From Cucumis sativus (Eukaryota; Streptophyta; Magnoliopsida; Cucurbitales; Cucurbitaceae), in NCBI RefSeq assembly GCF_000004075.3, contig NC_026657.2, positions 9,052,001 through 9,116,000 on the forward strand: 64,000 nt of DNA, in the 5' to 3' direction. How positions within the stretch are numbered: position 1 is the stretch's first letter; each line of letters begins with the position of its first letter. This document shows, piece by piece, positions 11,113-22,883 of the stretch. The notes beneath the pieces were generated by a model. The model was not told where the DNA came from and ran no database searches. It saw only the letters and a program-made list of their open reading frames with translations. The position numbers were made by a program, and so were the translations under genes.

Positions 11113-13200
11113 ATGGATTCTCCTATCCCCTTCCAAGACCTTAATCTTCTCCCTGACCCATCATCCACTGCTGTAATGACCGCCGCAACTTCCCCTAAAA
11201 CAGCCACTGGAATCAACTCTTCTTTCAACAAATTTGTTGACACCGGCAAGTTGTTGACCCCTAAACTTGAACCTAAGCTCGAGCCCTTCGACGATCTTTT
11301 CGAGACTCGGGAGTCTCAACAACCCCAATCAGTTCAGCAACCCTTCTTGTCCACCCCTTCTTCTAACTTCTTCTCTAACACTGACTTCTCTCAAACCCCT
11401 TTTTCAGACCAAAATCATACACCGCTTTCTCAGTCTTCATCCATTTCCTCTGACAAAGACAATGTTTACTCCGAATTTTACCGCATTTCTCAGCTGTTCA
11501 GGTCTGCTTTTGGTAAAGGACTTCAGAGCTACGGCGATGCCGATGTTGAAGTTGTGGATCCTGATGCTCAAGCAATTGTCCCTGTTCCGGAGGAGAATCA
11601 GATTTCTACTGTGGTCGTCTCTAAGAGGAGGTATGATAAAAGGTCTTCGGAACTCGTCAGAGTCACTGATCTTGGGGTTGAGGACCAGAGGTACTTCCGA
11701 GATGTGGTGAGACGGACCAGGATGATTTTCGATTCGCTGCGTGTCTTATCTACGGCGGAGGAGGAGAAGAGTCCTGGACTAATGCGGCGACTTCGGGGTG
11801 ATTTGAGGGCTTCCTCCTTGATGAGAGAGCGTGGACTGTGGTTGAATCGAGACAAACGGATTGTTGGTTCGATACCAGGGGTGCACATTGGCGATCTATT
11901 CTTCTTTAGGATGGAATTGTGTGTTGTGGGATTGCATGGTCAGGCTCAAGCTGGAATCGACTATGTTCCTGCGAGTCAGAGCTCCAATGGCGAGCCAATT
12001 GCCACTAGTATAATTGTTTCTGGTGGATACGAGGACGATGAGGATGCCGGGGACATGATAATCTACACGGGTCATGGTGGGCAAGACAAATTTTCAAAAC
12101 AATGTATGCACCAGAAACTTGAAGGTGGGAATCTTGCACTGGAGAGAAGTATGCACTACGGGATTGAAGTGAGGGTTATTCGAGGTATGAAGTACGCAGG
12201 CAGTGTAGCAAGTAAGATTTATGTATACGATGGTCTGTATAGAATTCTTGACTGTTGGTTTGATGTGGGGAAATCGGGTTTTGGTGTCTACAAGTATAAG
12301 CTTTTAAGAATTGATGGTCAAGCCGAAATGGGTAGCTCCATTTTGAAGTTTGCGGAGAACCTTAGGACCAAACCATTGTCTTTGAGGCCTTCTGGTTATC
12401 TCAGTCTCGACATTTCAATGAAGAAGGAGGCAGTTCCAGTTCTTCTGTTTAATGATATTGACAATGATCAAGAACCATTGTATTATGAGTATCTTGTTAG
12501 GACTGTGTTCCCACCTTTCGCCTTTCACCAATCAGGAAGTGGTACTGGGTGTAGTTGTGTTACAAGTTGCGTTCATGATTGTTTTTGTGCTATGAAAAAT
12601 GGTGGGGAGTTTGGTTATGATCAAAATGGATTTCTAGTTAGAGGGAAGCCTATAATTTTCGAATGTGGACCATTCTGTCAGTGCCCCCCTCAATGTCGAA
12701 ATCGTGTTTCACAGAAGGGCTTGAAGCACAGACTTGAAGTGTTTAGGTCCAGGGAAACAGGTTGGGGTGTTAGATCTTTGGACTTGATACACGCTGGTGC
12801 TTTCATATGTGAATATGCAGGAGTTGTCCTCACGAGGGAACAAGCTCAAGTTTTTTCCATGAATGGTGATACATTAATATATCCAAATCGTTTTTCAGAT
12901 AGATGGGCAGAATGGGGCGATCTATCTCAAATATATTCTAATTATGTGCGGCCATCTTACCCTTCTGTTCCTCCTCTCGATTTTGCAATGGATGTATCCA
13001 GAATGAGGAATGTTGCTTGTTATATAAGCCATAGTACATCTCCAAACGTGTTGGTGCAGTTCGTGTTATATGATCATAATAATTTAATGTTTCCTCACCT
13101 TATGTTGTTTGCAATGGAAAATATCCCTCCTCTGAGGGAGCTTAGCATTGACTATGGTGTGGCTGATGATTGGTCAGGGAAACTTGCTATCTGTAACTAA
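11113..13200 (+). CDS. SUVH9: SUVH9-type histone methyltransferase homologue (SRA-SET)
   Basis: Single-exon 695-residue protein; intronless coding is usual for plant SUVH genes. A disordered N-terminal region (about 1-170) precedes a conserved two-helix segment (about 178-215). The SRA/YDG domain (about 252-402, GSIPGVHIGD to GQAEMG) reads methylated cytosine. The pre-SET region has the full nine-cysteine zinc cluster (C480, 482, 486, 490, 492, 518, 522, 524, 528). The SET domain (about 537-683) has ETGWGVRSLD but carries SHSTSPNV where active enzymes have NHSCxPN. The protein stops at LAICN without the post-SET CxCxxxxC motif. In Arabidopsis, SUVH2 and SUVH9 share these losses, lack detectable methyltransferase activity, and bind methylated DNA to help recruit Pol V through the DDR complex in RNA-directed DNA methylation. 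The same non-enzymatic nuclear role is likely here. Assignment to the SUVH2/SUVH9 group is firm; SUVH9 over SUVH2 is by overall resemblance. Confidence 0.95.
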   Translation: MDSPIPFQDLNLLPDPSSTAVMTAATSPKTATGINSSFNKFVDTGKLLTPKLEPKLEPFDDLFETRESQQPQSVQQPFLSTPSSNFFSNTDFSQTPFSDQNHTPLSQSSSISSDKDNVYSEFYRISQLFRSAFGKGLQSYGDADVEVVDPDAQAIVPVPEENQISTVVVSKRRYDKRSSELVRVTDLGVEDQRYFRDVVRRTRMIFDSLRVLSTAEEEKSPGLMRRLRGDLRASSLMRERGLWLNRDKRIVGSIPGVHIGDLFFFRMELCVVGLHGQAQAGIDYVPASQSSNGEPIATSIIVSGGYEDDEDAGDMIIYTGHGGQDKFSKQCMHQKLEGGNLALERSMHYGIEVRVIRGMKYAGSVASKIYVYDGLYRILDCWFDVGKSGFGVYKYKLLRIDGQAEMGSSILKFAENLRTKPLSLRPSGYLSLDISMKKEAVPVLLFNDIDNDQEPLYYEYLVRTVFPPFAFHQSGSGTGCSCVTSCVHDCFCAMKNGGEFGYDQNGFLVRGKPIIFECGPFCQCPPQCRNRVSQKGLKHRLEVFRSRETGWGVRSLDLIHAGAFICEYAGVVLTREQAQVFSMNGDTLIYPNRFSDRWAEWGDLSQIYSNYVRPSYPSVPPLDFAMDVSRMRNVACYISHSTSPNVLVQFVLYDHNNLMFPHLMLFAMENIPPLRELSIDYGVADDWSGKLAICN

Positions 13201-16100
13201 CTTGGAAAAGGTTATTAGTTTTGAGTATGAGCAGTTCCGAATGCTGAGATCAATGAACCAAGGTAACCTAGCTCTTCTTCACTTCGTATAATTTCTTATT
13301 AAAATAGTTAATAGAGGCTGCCGGATGGCCTTATACTTTTTTCCCTACTGTTCTCCTATTGTGTTTGATACTTCTGCACTGTGCTCTTGTGATGTGGAAG
13401 GGCTTATGCCATTGTTTGGGCATCAGCCACGTAACTTTTATTGAGAGTGCTTTTTGTACATATATTTCTGTTTCTAGTGCTACTATTTATGATTACTATA
13501 GCAATTTATTCCTATCCATAAAATTTGATATGAACTCATCTTATGGTAGGGGCTACGGATTTACTGCTTATTTCTTTGGTCTGTATTCTGTAAGTTTACT
13601 TGTTCTTATTGGTTGGAGGTTTTAGGTAGTTGTTCGCATTGTGTGCCATTCTTTCGTTCTACACTCCTTGTAGTATAACATCTACATCTGATAGTTCTTC
13701 TATTCTAGTGTTGCCCGTTTTACCTGATTGGTTGATATTATTTTTATGGAACATCTTTCTACCCGGAATTGACATATCTTGTCGAAGGTACTTAATTTAC
13801 GGGATCATAATATTCTTATTACATGGTTGATTTTATTATGATTTTCTTTTTTATTTGTGTGTGAAGTTTGTTTGCTTACGACGGTCAGATTCTGAAGTGA
13901 AAATGCTTTCATGAAACGGTTTTTGTTACTACATTTATAATGCCATTCACTTTCGTGTATTGGTTATTTGCTACTTGAGAGGGGGGAGGGGGAGGAAAAC
14001 CCAGAACATTTCAGCGTGTTTCCATGCCGTTTAGAGATTTGATGTCTTCAAAAACTAGCTGACCAAGTACTCGCTACTTGGTAATGGTTGGCTTCAATCT
14101 GAATCCGTTATTATTTAGGCAATGGTGAACAGAATTGAAGGTCAAGGACCAAGAAGAATTGTAATGTTTAGCTTTAGAAGATCTCAAAGTTCAATAAATT
14201 TACCAAGGACTAATAGTTGTGATTTTCTATGACAAAAATTTATTTAGGAGTAAACCATACCAGAATTTTAACTTGCCAAGTACAAAAATACATGTATTAC
14301 TAAAGCCTTCAATCAACAATTTGGCACGTCCAAGTGTCTACATAGATATATTCTATCGTCTTATTGTTCCTCTATTTGGTTGTAATTTAATAATGGTTTT
14401 TTGTTTTTAATTTGGTACGATGATAGGTTCTATGAGGTCTTGACGGAAAAGAGTTGAGATTATGGGATCCTGAGAAATGAGAATTTAATTTTTCCAGATT
14501 AGAGTATTTTCATAGCGATATAGAAAATGATTTTCTATCAAAACACTCGGCCGTATTAAGTTATGGAGCTAATAGGGTGGTTAAACTTTGAAAACATTTT
14601 TATCAGTGGATGATTGTCTATATATCACCAGATTGATAGCCGTAGGCCCATTCTATGCACCACATTGATTTTGTTTGGATGATTGATAGTTGCTGGGTTT
14701 CAGTTCTGGTCCTTAATAGCAGAATACTGCTGATTAGCTTGTATGCATACTTGAATTGAAGCTTCATTGAAGCCATGTTTTCTTTTGCACAATGAATGTA
14801 GGTGTTGATTCTGTTCTCTTTACTAATATCGATACCTCAAATGACTGTGCAGATGAGAGTTGGAATATTGTGTCTTAGGAAATTTTTTGAAGTCACGGTC
14901 TAGGACTTTCCTAGCTGTTGGCCGTTGCGTCACCCTTTTTCTGGAGAGGAGTAGATCGCAAACATGTGTCAGCTTCCATATCAAGTAATCCATAACCTTT
15001 TTTTTGACTTAAATACTGTATTGTCGTTGTTGTATTCAATGTTGTTGGCTCAGACATTAAGAAAAAAGCACTGCCAAGTTTTTTCAATGGATGAAGAAGA
15101 GAAAAAAGAGAGTGATTTCTGCAACCGAACATAGACCATGGCAGTGCATTAATACTCTACAGATTTTGGGCTTTTGGATCAAGCCTTTAGATACAGAATT
15201 TTCACGGGGAAACTTGAGGCGAAAAAAACCGTTTCCCAAGGTTGTAAGCATGAAATTGAAAATTTTTTGTACTTTTTATAGCTTGTAATTTACAAAGCCC
15301 ATAATCGGCTAAAAAAGTTGTACTCTCTGTACAGTTATTTCTTTCAGATGTACAGCTGAAGTCTCGGTTCTTTTGTTCCTTCTAAACTCAATCTCTTCCT
15401 CTCTTTTTATATATATCCTTTTTCTTTCTCATATTTTTGAATCAGCAGCTCATTGTTGGGTGATCCTGTCTGGGTCTGGCTATTGTTTTGTTAGAAGGAA
15501 GCTGGGTTCATCTGTAATCATGGTGTTTACGAGCATCATCAACACTCTATAAAAGGTATGCATTAATAAGTGTAAGAAGGTTCATAATGTTGAGTCTAAT
15601 TTAATAACAATATGATGATTTTTCTGGAGCTGATGGTTATCAGTTTGGCCCTTCAATGCATGCATTTAGTCTAATTAGTGGGCTCTGTCTGTCTGTTTGT
15701 GAATGAGATGGATATTACTAGATTTTGATGTTTGAAATTTTAAATTTCTTTGACATGGTGGGTATCTGAATTTCCTTTCAAATCAAATGCTTGGGTTTTT
15801 TGTTTGGGTACTTTCTTCCTACCTTTTTTCAGTTCAACAAATATGTGGTGGGAGATTGACCCTTCAACCTCAAAGAAGGTGATACTTGTTTCATCCACTG
15901 TGCTATGGGCTATTTTGGGATGGATTGATAGTTTTTGTTTTTATTTTTTTAAATTTGTCATAGATAGTACCTTTACGGCTAATAATTAAGTGTACAACAA
16001 CATTCATAATGTAGACTCCTATTATGATGTTGGTTGTAGTCTATTTATATCTCGTTGGTAGACTCCTACTTGTTAATGCAAATACATTAAAGTCTATTTA
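13201..16100 (+). other. Probable SUVH9 3' UTR region and unassigned sequence
   Basis: Less AT-rich than the DNA beyond 16.1 kb, with pyrimidine tracts and several AG/GT pairs, but no conserved coding frame. AG|GTAACC at about 13261 and TGTGCAG at about 14851 would serve as splice sites of a long 3'-UTR intron; this is unproven. Open frames here (such as 13359-13625 and 15750-15989) show no family features. Confidence 0.35.
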
Positions 16101-19100
16101 TATAGATGGTAGACCCCTATTTGTTAATATTTTTAGTTATTTATCTATTATTATTTAAAAGAAATTTAATACTCTGAAAGGTATTAGAAAGTTAGGGATT
16201 GGATTTTGCTTGTTTAGTTTTACTACTTAAAAGTAATTTATGGAGGGGTGGGGTTTGTGCTAACAGTAGACTTTGGCCAAAATAATAAACATATTTATTA
16301 AAATTGACAAAATAGAACTTGTATTTCAATGTAAATATATGGAGTTTCATTTGGTCAAGAAACGTTCTAAATGGTAAACAAGTTAAAAAGTTATCAACAT
16401 AATTTTTTAATTTTTTTTATAGATTTAGATAAGTCAGATGTTTGAATCTTTTTAAAGTTTTAAATGTTAGCTTTAAATTTAAAAAAGAGAAAATATAATT
16501 GAATTAAAATTAATATATTGGATTAAAGGTGTGTAATTGTGGATGATTCTCGATAAGAGTTTTAGTTTAAGGCTATTTTCGTTTATCATGAGAATATATT
16601 GTAAATGAGATTCTGTATTTGTTTTCATATTGATTTGAATGGTTCAAGATTTGTTTACATTAGTTTACGGATTTCATGATCTAATAATATAAACAAACTT
16701 TATATATGATTTTTTGTGTATCCGAAATTTAAGAAATTCTTCTTAATAACAAAATTTACAAAAATATTTACAAATATAATCAAATATTACGATTTATTTA
16801 TAATAGATTATTATGAGATATATTCTATTTCGATTATATTGGTTTATCTTAAATAAACTATGAAATTATGCTATATTTTAGTTTACTTTGCTTGTGTTGA
16901 TTAAAGAGAGGATAAATATAGTATCTTTTTAGACGGTTTAAAATAAACTAAAAATTCAATTCATTATCCAAACTCTAGCTCGTCTTTTTTTAAAAAACAC
17001 TTTATTCTCTTTTTGGCTTTGTTTCTAAGATAAGTTTGTATATAGTTTAATTTGATTCTGTTTCTCTTCAATACAATAGAGATAGGGTATTTGATTTATT
17101 CACATTTTGGATCATTAACTATACTCGATCTTATCATTTAATTTCATATTAGTAATGTACCTTTTTATTTATTTCGGTTTAAAAACATTCCAGGAAAAAA
17201 GAATTAGACAAAGTATTTATATTATTTGATAATTTGTTTGATTTATTTTTCTTTTTCCATCATTGATTGTTGTCATCAAATATATTACTTTAGTGTGTTT
17301 GGCATTTGACAGTGCCTTTTAATTTATTAAAGTTACTTTCGATTTATTAGAATTATTTCATACACATTTTGAAAATGTCTTGAAAGTGACCGTCAGTATT
17401 GAACTTATAATTTATTTTGTGGTCCATTTTAATGTTAGTCTTTAGGAATATATACAATAAAGTTTTATCAAATCTTTGGTCAATTCAAATATGGAAAATA
17501 GGACTTTTTATATATATTTATTAAAGGGAAAAGAGAGATTGGATGTGAAAGTCAAGGTGGAGAATAAAATAGAAAAAGAGAGAGAGAAAGAAAAGTTGTA
17601 TGAATTTTTCTTCAAAATTTTCATTTCAATTCTTTGCTTTATAATTTATTCTCCATACTAAGAACTTTCAAATATGTCTATTATTTAAGGTTTTTTTATT
17701 ACATAACTCGAATCTATAATTTGAACTTAGATTTAAAATTTACATTTGACACGACATGTCCAGTCTTATCCTCTTTATATGATTTATACGCATCGTCTAT
17801 CTTTTTAAGTTTAATTCAACGGTTTCTATCAAAAGCTAATTGATATATTTAGTGACTTTTAGGTTTTTTTTTTACTTTCCGCTCGAGTTCTATATTATTA
17901 CAATATGGTGTGTGTTTGTTAACTTTAATTGATGTATCCATACATAAGTATATAAATTAGGATAAAAATAAACAAAAACTTTCAAAGGAAAAAAATAAAT
18001 ATAGTTTTTTTTTTAATTACAACTAAAATGAGATTCAAATCATAAGAGAAAGTAGAAAAAAAAACAAATATAAGATTTTATTTTTTTCAATTTTGTGTTT
18101 GATGGATCCATTAATATTAAAAAAAAAGATAAAAATTTAAAAAATTTAAAGTCTATGAACTAAATTTTGGAAAGTTAGATAACATGTTTAACACTTTTGT
18201 TATTAAAGAGTTGATTTTGATATTGTTATGCGATTGGAAAGAATCAAATTTCTAGCCTCAAAACTTATGATTTCAACTTTATAGCATAATAAATTTTATG
18301 TCGATTGAGTTATGTTCATTAGTCATTTTCACGATAAAAGACAGTGATGGTATCTTTTTCCTTTAGCATGTGTTATTCCACTTTTAATTATCCTTTAGCC
18401 TTTATTCCATTTAAAAGAGATTTGAAATTTGAATTCAAAATCATATATTCTTCAATAATCTCTCCCTCTCTCACTCCTTATTTTCCAATGCTATCTTTCT
18501 TTCCCCTTCTCCTTTATTTCTCTTTTCTACCTTTTATTCTTTTTTTACACTTTTCTTATCTTTCGTTTTCGTGTTTCGATTAAATAGTGAGTTTAATTTT
18601 TAGGTTTAGAGTGTGCTCGGAGTGCATTTTTAAGTGTTTTATTTAAATTTTTTGAAAAAGATAAAAGTGTTCGATAAAATATATTTTAAAACCATTTTTA
18701 TTAAAATAGTTTAAACAAATGTGAATTTATTGAAAAACAATTTTTTTAAAAAAATTGGTCCAAACTTTCAAAGGGTTATGTTTTAAAATATTAAAATGAA
18801 AATTTTATGTTTTTTTTTTTATTAAACTATGAATTAGTTTTAAACAAAATATGTATTTTTTTCTACTAGGGAACTACTAAAGTAAGAATTCTTAATTAAA
18901 TCAATCTCATATACTTAATTTTTTTTTTGTTTGATATATTTACATGCCACCTTTAAGATTTAAATCACATTCCTTAATTTTAGTTTTTAAATAATATGTA
19001 TTTAACTAGTTTTGAGATATTCTCAAATTGGGAAGAAAAATTCCATTTATGTTCATTTTCTTTCTATCTACTTAAATTTATGATTAATTGAAAATGTAAG

Positions 19101-19268
19101 ACTTAAATTTTGACATTTTCAAGAGATTTTAATATATGAAAACTAAAAAATAATATTTTGTTTTTTTGTTAACGATAGATTTACATAGATGACATATTCC
19201 CTTGCTAAATAATATTAACAATACTTGACTAGTTATAATTTTATTAAAAAAAAAAAAGAGAAACAAAA
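16101..19268. other. AT-rich intergenic DNA, no gene seen
   Basis: Only chance frames with low-complexity, Phe/Leu/Ser-rich translations. No RNA gene, MITE ends or tandem array recognised. Confidence 0.5.
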
Positions 19269-19350
19269 CGTGAGCGGCAGGATTCGAACCTGCGCGGGCA
19301 GAGCCCACATGATTTCTAGTCATGCCCGATAACCACTCCGGCACGCCCAC
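19269..19350 (-). tRNA. tRNA-Ser (anticodon AGA)
   Basis: An 82-nt class II tRNA on the minus strand. The acceptor GTGGGCG pairs with CGCTCAC, followed by the discriminator G normal for serine. The anticodon stem CATGA/TCATG holds the loop CTAGAAA with AGA. A long variable arm (TGGGCTCTGCCCGC) follows, and then the T arm with B-box GGTTCGAATCC. A T-rich stretch, including a run of over ten T (about 19245-19258), lies just beyond the 3' end and serves as Pol III terminator. Its 5' end is 392 bp from the start codon of the plus-strand USP-like gene. Confidence 0.97.
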
Positions 19351-19742
19351 AGTTGATGAGTAGTGGAGGGAAGATGAAGATTAAGAATGGAAATTAGGGC
19401 AAAAACAAAGGAAGGAGGAGAAGAGAGCATTGACCGAATCAGAAGGAAATGGTGGATTGTGTTGATTCCTAAGAATAGGCAGAGGTGGAGGGCAAGGTTT
19501 GTGTAATGGGAAGGGAAAAAGAAAGGTCGAATTTGTTAATATAGTTAGAGTTTTGAAACCAACTAAAACCAAAATGACCACCTCATATTGCTTTCTCCTT
19601 CTCACTTTTGATTTTGCTTTTCCTTCACATTCATCAACATCAATATCAACAACATCTTGATCCAATTCTCTTTTCCTCTTCTGGGTTCACCGGCGTAGGC
19701 GGCTGCTGTTTCTGTTGATGGTAGCATCGCCGGTCGGAACCC
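19351..19742 (+). promoter_or_regulatory. Promoter and 5' UTR interval of the USP-like gene
   Basis: This 392-bp interval separates the divergent tRNA-Ser gene from the ATG at 19743. It contains TTAATATAG (about 19536) as a weak TATA candidate and a pyrimidine-rich leader (about 19590-19640). The assignment is positional. Confidence 0.4.
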
Positions 19743-21430
19743 ATGGGAGGAGGGCGGACGTCGACGGCACCTTCTAGAAAGGTTATGGTGGTAGTAGATC
19801 CTACCCGAGAGTCCGCCGCTGCACTCCAGTATGCTCTTTCGCATGCTCTTATGGATAATGATCAGGTAATTCTCCTCCATATCGATAACCCTAATTCTTG
19901 GAGGAACGCTATTTCTACGTTCCTTAAGAGACCTAATGGTGGTGGATCTACTAATAGTAATAATAATAATAATGTTCATGCTGCCGCTACTGCCACTGCC
20001 GCTTCCGACGGTGGACAAGGAGGAGGAGCTACGGCGGAGGTGGATTTTCTTGAGGAGATGAAGAAGGCCTGTAAGAAGGCTCATCCGAAACTGGAAGTGG
20101 GGACGTTGAGAGTTGAATTGGAAGGCAAAGACAAAGCCTCCATGATTATGGCTCAAACCAAATCTCTCGGTGTTGATCTGCTAGTCATAGGGCAGAGGCG
20201 AAGTCTCTCCACAGCTATCTTAGGGTTTGTCTTCTTCTTCCTTCCCTCCCTCCCTCCCTCCCTCCATCAATGAAATTCATTTTCTTTCATGCTTTTGAAT
20301 GTGCATGAGCATGTATCTTTTAAGTCAAGTAGGTTTGGTTGGATGGGCATGTGTTCCCTTATAGATGGATTTGACAAAGACTCGTAGAAAATGAATTCAA
20401 TTCATAGCGGTCCTATTGACAAAGACCCATAAGTCAAGTAGGTTTGGTTGGATGAGCATGTCTTCCATTGTCTGTCTTTATTTGTCATCAGTTTTTGTTA
20501 TTCCTTCAATTTCTTTGGTATCGGAATGTTATTAGATTTGGTAGGTTATTTTCAAAGATCAGTGGGGTGGACGGGAGTTTGGCTTAGCAAATTAATAAAC
20601 AAGAAAAACTAAGGTTTTATAAGGATATAAGATAATTTAGAGCATGTTATGAAGGTGAAATATGTGCTAACTTGTTGACTTGAATATGTCTTGGAGATTT
20701 GTAGTCGAGTAGGTTAAGTTGGTTAAGAGATGCATATTAGGTGGAGCAAAAACTGATGACAAATAAAAGACAATGGAAAAGTTGAATGTTTCTTAAAAAA
20801 AAAAAAAGAGTCGTAGATTCTAATTGACAATTAGATAGTTCAAAACAAAGAATGCCATAAATTTGTTGGGTAGAAAGAGGAATCAATATTTCTTGAAGAT
20901 CCGTAGCTAAAGGGCTATGAATTCAAATATTTAGTTATAATAGAAAAAACCATTTGTAAAGAAATTGCAGATATCAAGCATAATATTCAAAACCAAATAC
21001 TTATCCAGCAAAGTTAGAATGTTTTCCAACTTTAAGCAGTTGGGAAGAATAGTTGATAATTTGAAAAGCATATATATGTGTCAACCCTTTTGTGACATAG
21101 GTCTCTATGGGTCCTTTTCAATTGAATATTGGAAGTTTATCTTCTCTTCTCTTTATTTTTTTTTGTTCCAACTATATGAGGATGGAGAGCTTCAAAACCT
21201 CTGTAATTTTTTCATCGTAAATATATGTCTCAATCATCTAAGCTATTTATTTGTTTAAATGCAGATATAGAAGGACAGGAGGGGCAATGAAAGGGGCAAA
21301 AATGTTGGACACAGCAGAGTATTTGATTGAGAACAGCAAATGCACTTGTGTTGCTGTACAAAAGAAGGGACAAAATGCAGGCTATCTTTTAAACACCAAA
21401 ACCCACAGAAACTTCTGGCTCTTGGCTTGA
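19743..21430 (+). CDS. Universal stress protein (USP)-like protein
   Basis: Two exons, 19743-20224 and 21265-21430, joined by a GT-AG intron of 1040 bp; the phases close on 215 residues. The USP alpha/beta fold (adenine nucleotide alpha-hydrolase-like) is recognised from KVMVVVDPTRESAAALQYALSHAL near the N-terminus (about 13-36), QVILLHI (about 41-47) and DLLVIGQRR (about 145-153). An insert of about 35 residues rich in Gly, Asn, Ala and Thr separates the second strand from the EVDFLEEMKKACKKAHPKLEV helix-strand unit. Exon 2 gives GGAMKGAKMLDTAEYLIENSKCTCVAV, matching the last USP helix and strand. The canonical ATP-binding G-x2-G-x9-G(S/T) motif is not apparent, so nucleotide binding is doubtful. 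Family members are soluble proteins linked to stress responses; no specific role can be assigned. Confidence 0.85.
20464..20778. mobile_element. Small inverted-repeat element inside the USP intron
   Basis: Arms at 20464-20497 (TCCATTGTCTGTCTTTATTT onward) and 20747-20778 are reverse complements of each other over about 32 bp with few differences. They bound a 315-bp non-coding unit. This looks like a foldback or MITE-type insertion. A nearby direct repeat (AAGTCAAGTAGGTTTGGTTG) occurs at about 20322 and 20432. No clear target-site duplication is seen, so it could instead be a locally rearranged intron. Confidence 0.5.
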
Positions 21431-22017
21431 TATCTCTACTCTCTTACACCATTTTCCATTCTCCACAATCCACCACCACTTTGTTTTCAATTCATCACTC
21501 ACTCCCTACCTCTCCATTTCTTTTTTTTCAAAATCTAAACACGTTTGTTTTTTTATTTGGCCCCCAACCATTATTGAGAGATCAATTGCAAGTTCTCTCC
21601 CACTTGAATTTGTTGATTCATTCGTCTTCTTCATCATCATCATCACCATCTCTTGGCTTCGATTGTTCACCACCCTCTTTTTCTTTCTTTCCAGGCAGTG
21701 CATCAACATTTGTTTGTACATACCTTTTGAACCCACAGAAATTAACCAACTGAAAATGAGTTATTCCACTCTTCTTTTTCTTTATTGGTTTCTTTTTCTT
21801 TTTCTTTTTCTGTTTTTTTCTTTTGCTTCAAAGAATTCATTTGTTAACAATGTGCTTAATTCGAGCCATTCAGTTGTATCTTCGAAAAATGTAATTTTTC
21901 ATTCGATTAAGTTTGAATTTGTTGTATAAGTGGTGAAAAATTAGTACTCTCCTCAATACCTAAAATCTAGAGAATTGCTCTAAAGCCAAACTTAGTCACC
22001 TATAATTTGACAAATGT
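21431..22017. other. USP 3' flank, pyrimidine-rich
   Basis: Probable 3' UTR and downstream DNA with long T/C tracts and a (CATCAT)n patch near 21630-21650. No second gene seen. Confidence 0.4.
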
Positions 22018-22200
22018 AAAACCCAACAGTGAATACAAGAAATTTCCATGGCTAAAACCCAACAGTGAATACAAGTCAAGTGGTACAAATGGAACAAGAA
22101 AGAGAGACCCAAATACCACAAAACCCTTTTTCACAAAGTAACAAAATTGGCCACCTCTTATCTTAAGGATCAAAATACAAGAAACTTCCATGGCTAGAAG
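22018..22200. repeat. Local duplication of a 36-bp unit
   Basis: ACCCAACAGTGAATACAAG occurs at 22021 and again at 22057, with AAATTTCCATGGCTA between the copies. A third partial copy (TACAAGAAACTTCCATGGCT) lies at about 22176-22195. The rest of the gap to the MSH1 stop (22201-22883) shows nothing else recognisable beyond the probable MSH1 3' UTR. Confidence 0.7.
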
Positions 22201-22883
22201 GTATCTTTTTCATCACTTTGAAGTTTTCATTATTCATTTTGATGAAATTTAATCTTTTTAAATTTGATTCATCTAGATGAGTACAAAAAAGGAGTAAAAA
22301 CTATCTTTTTCTTTGCTTCATCTTCTTATGTAAAACTGCTTTGAAGTTCAAAGTTTGATAGAGTTTGAAAGTTTCATGAATTTATAGTTTTAACTAAACG
22401 TTCTCAACTAGTTGAGACATCCTTCCAAAATTGAAAGAATGGTTTGTAGCAATGAAGATTAAATAGAGTTGTAAAGAAATGAATATTGAAAAAGAAAGCT
22501 ACTCCATTACTTAATATACTAGGAATGGCCATTTTCCTTCCACAGACCAGTTGAAGTGAATGCACACTACTTAGTAATATCTCATCCTTACCAAGTCACC
22601 AAAATAATATTCAACCAAATCAAGCAAGGAAGGGAAGGTGGATCTAATGTAAGTTGTACAATGCCTAAACACTTCCTGCATCAAAACTTTGATCTTATCT
22701 GCTGGTGTAAATCTATTAAGTTAATAACTGCAGAAGAGAACAAAAGGAAACTGCAGCATGTGTTCACCCTACAATAACTCATTTCTCTAATCTATAATAT
22801 ACAATCCAGCAGGAAGAATCGATTTTTTGCTCTCATCAAAACATCTGACCAATTTGTACATGGGAAAACCAAAAGCTGTTGAA

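Noticed and set aside
11267-12084. Additional frames on both strands within SUVH9
   Set aside because: They are shadows of the SUVH9 reading frame and show no domain of their own.
19129-19350. Minus-strand open frame starting MGVPEWLSGMTRN
   Set aside because: Its first 27 codons are the tRNA-Ser(AGA) gene read as protein. The remainder is AT-rich flank. It is a tRNA shadow, not a gene.
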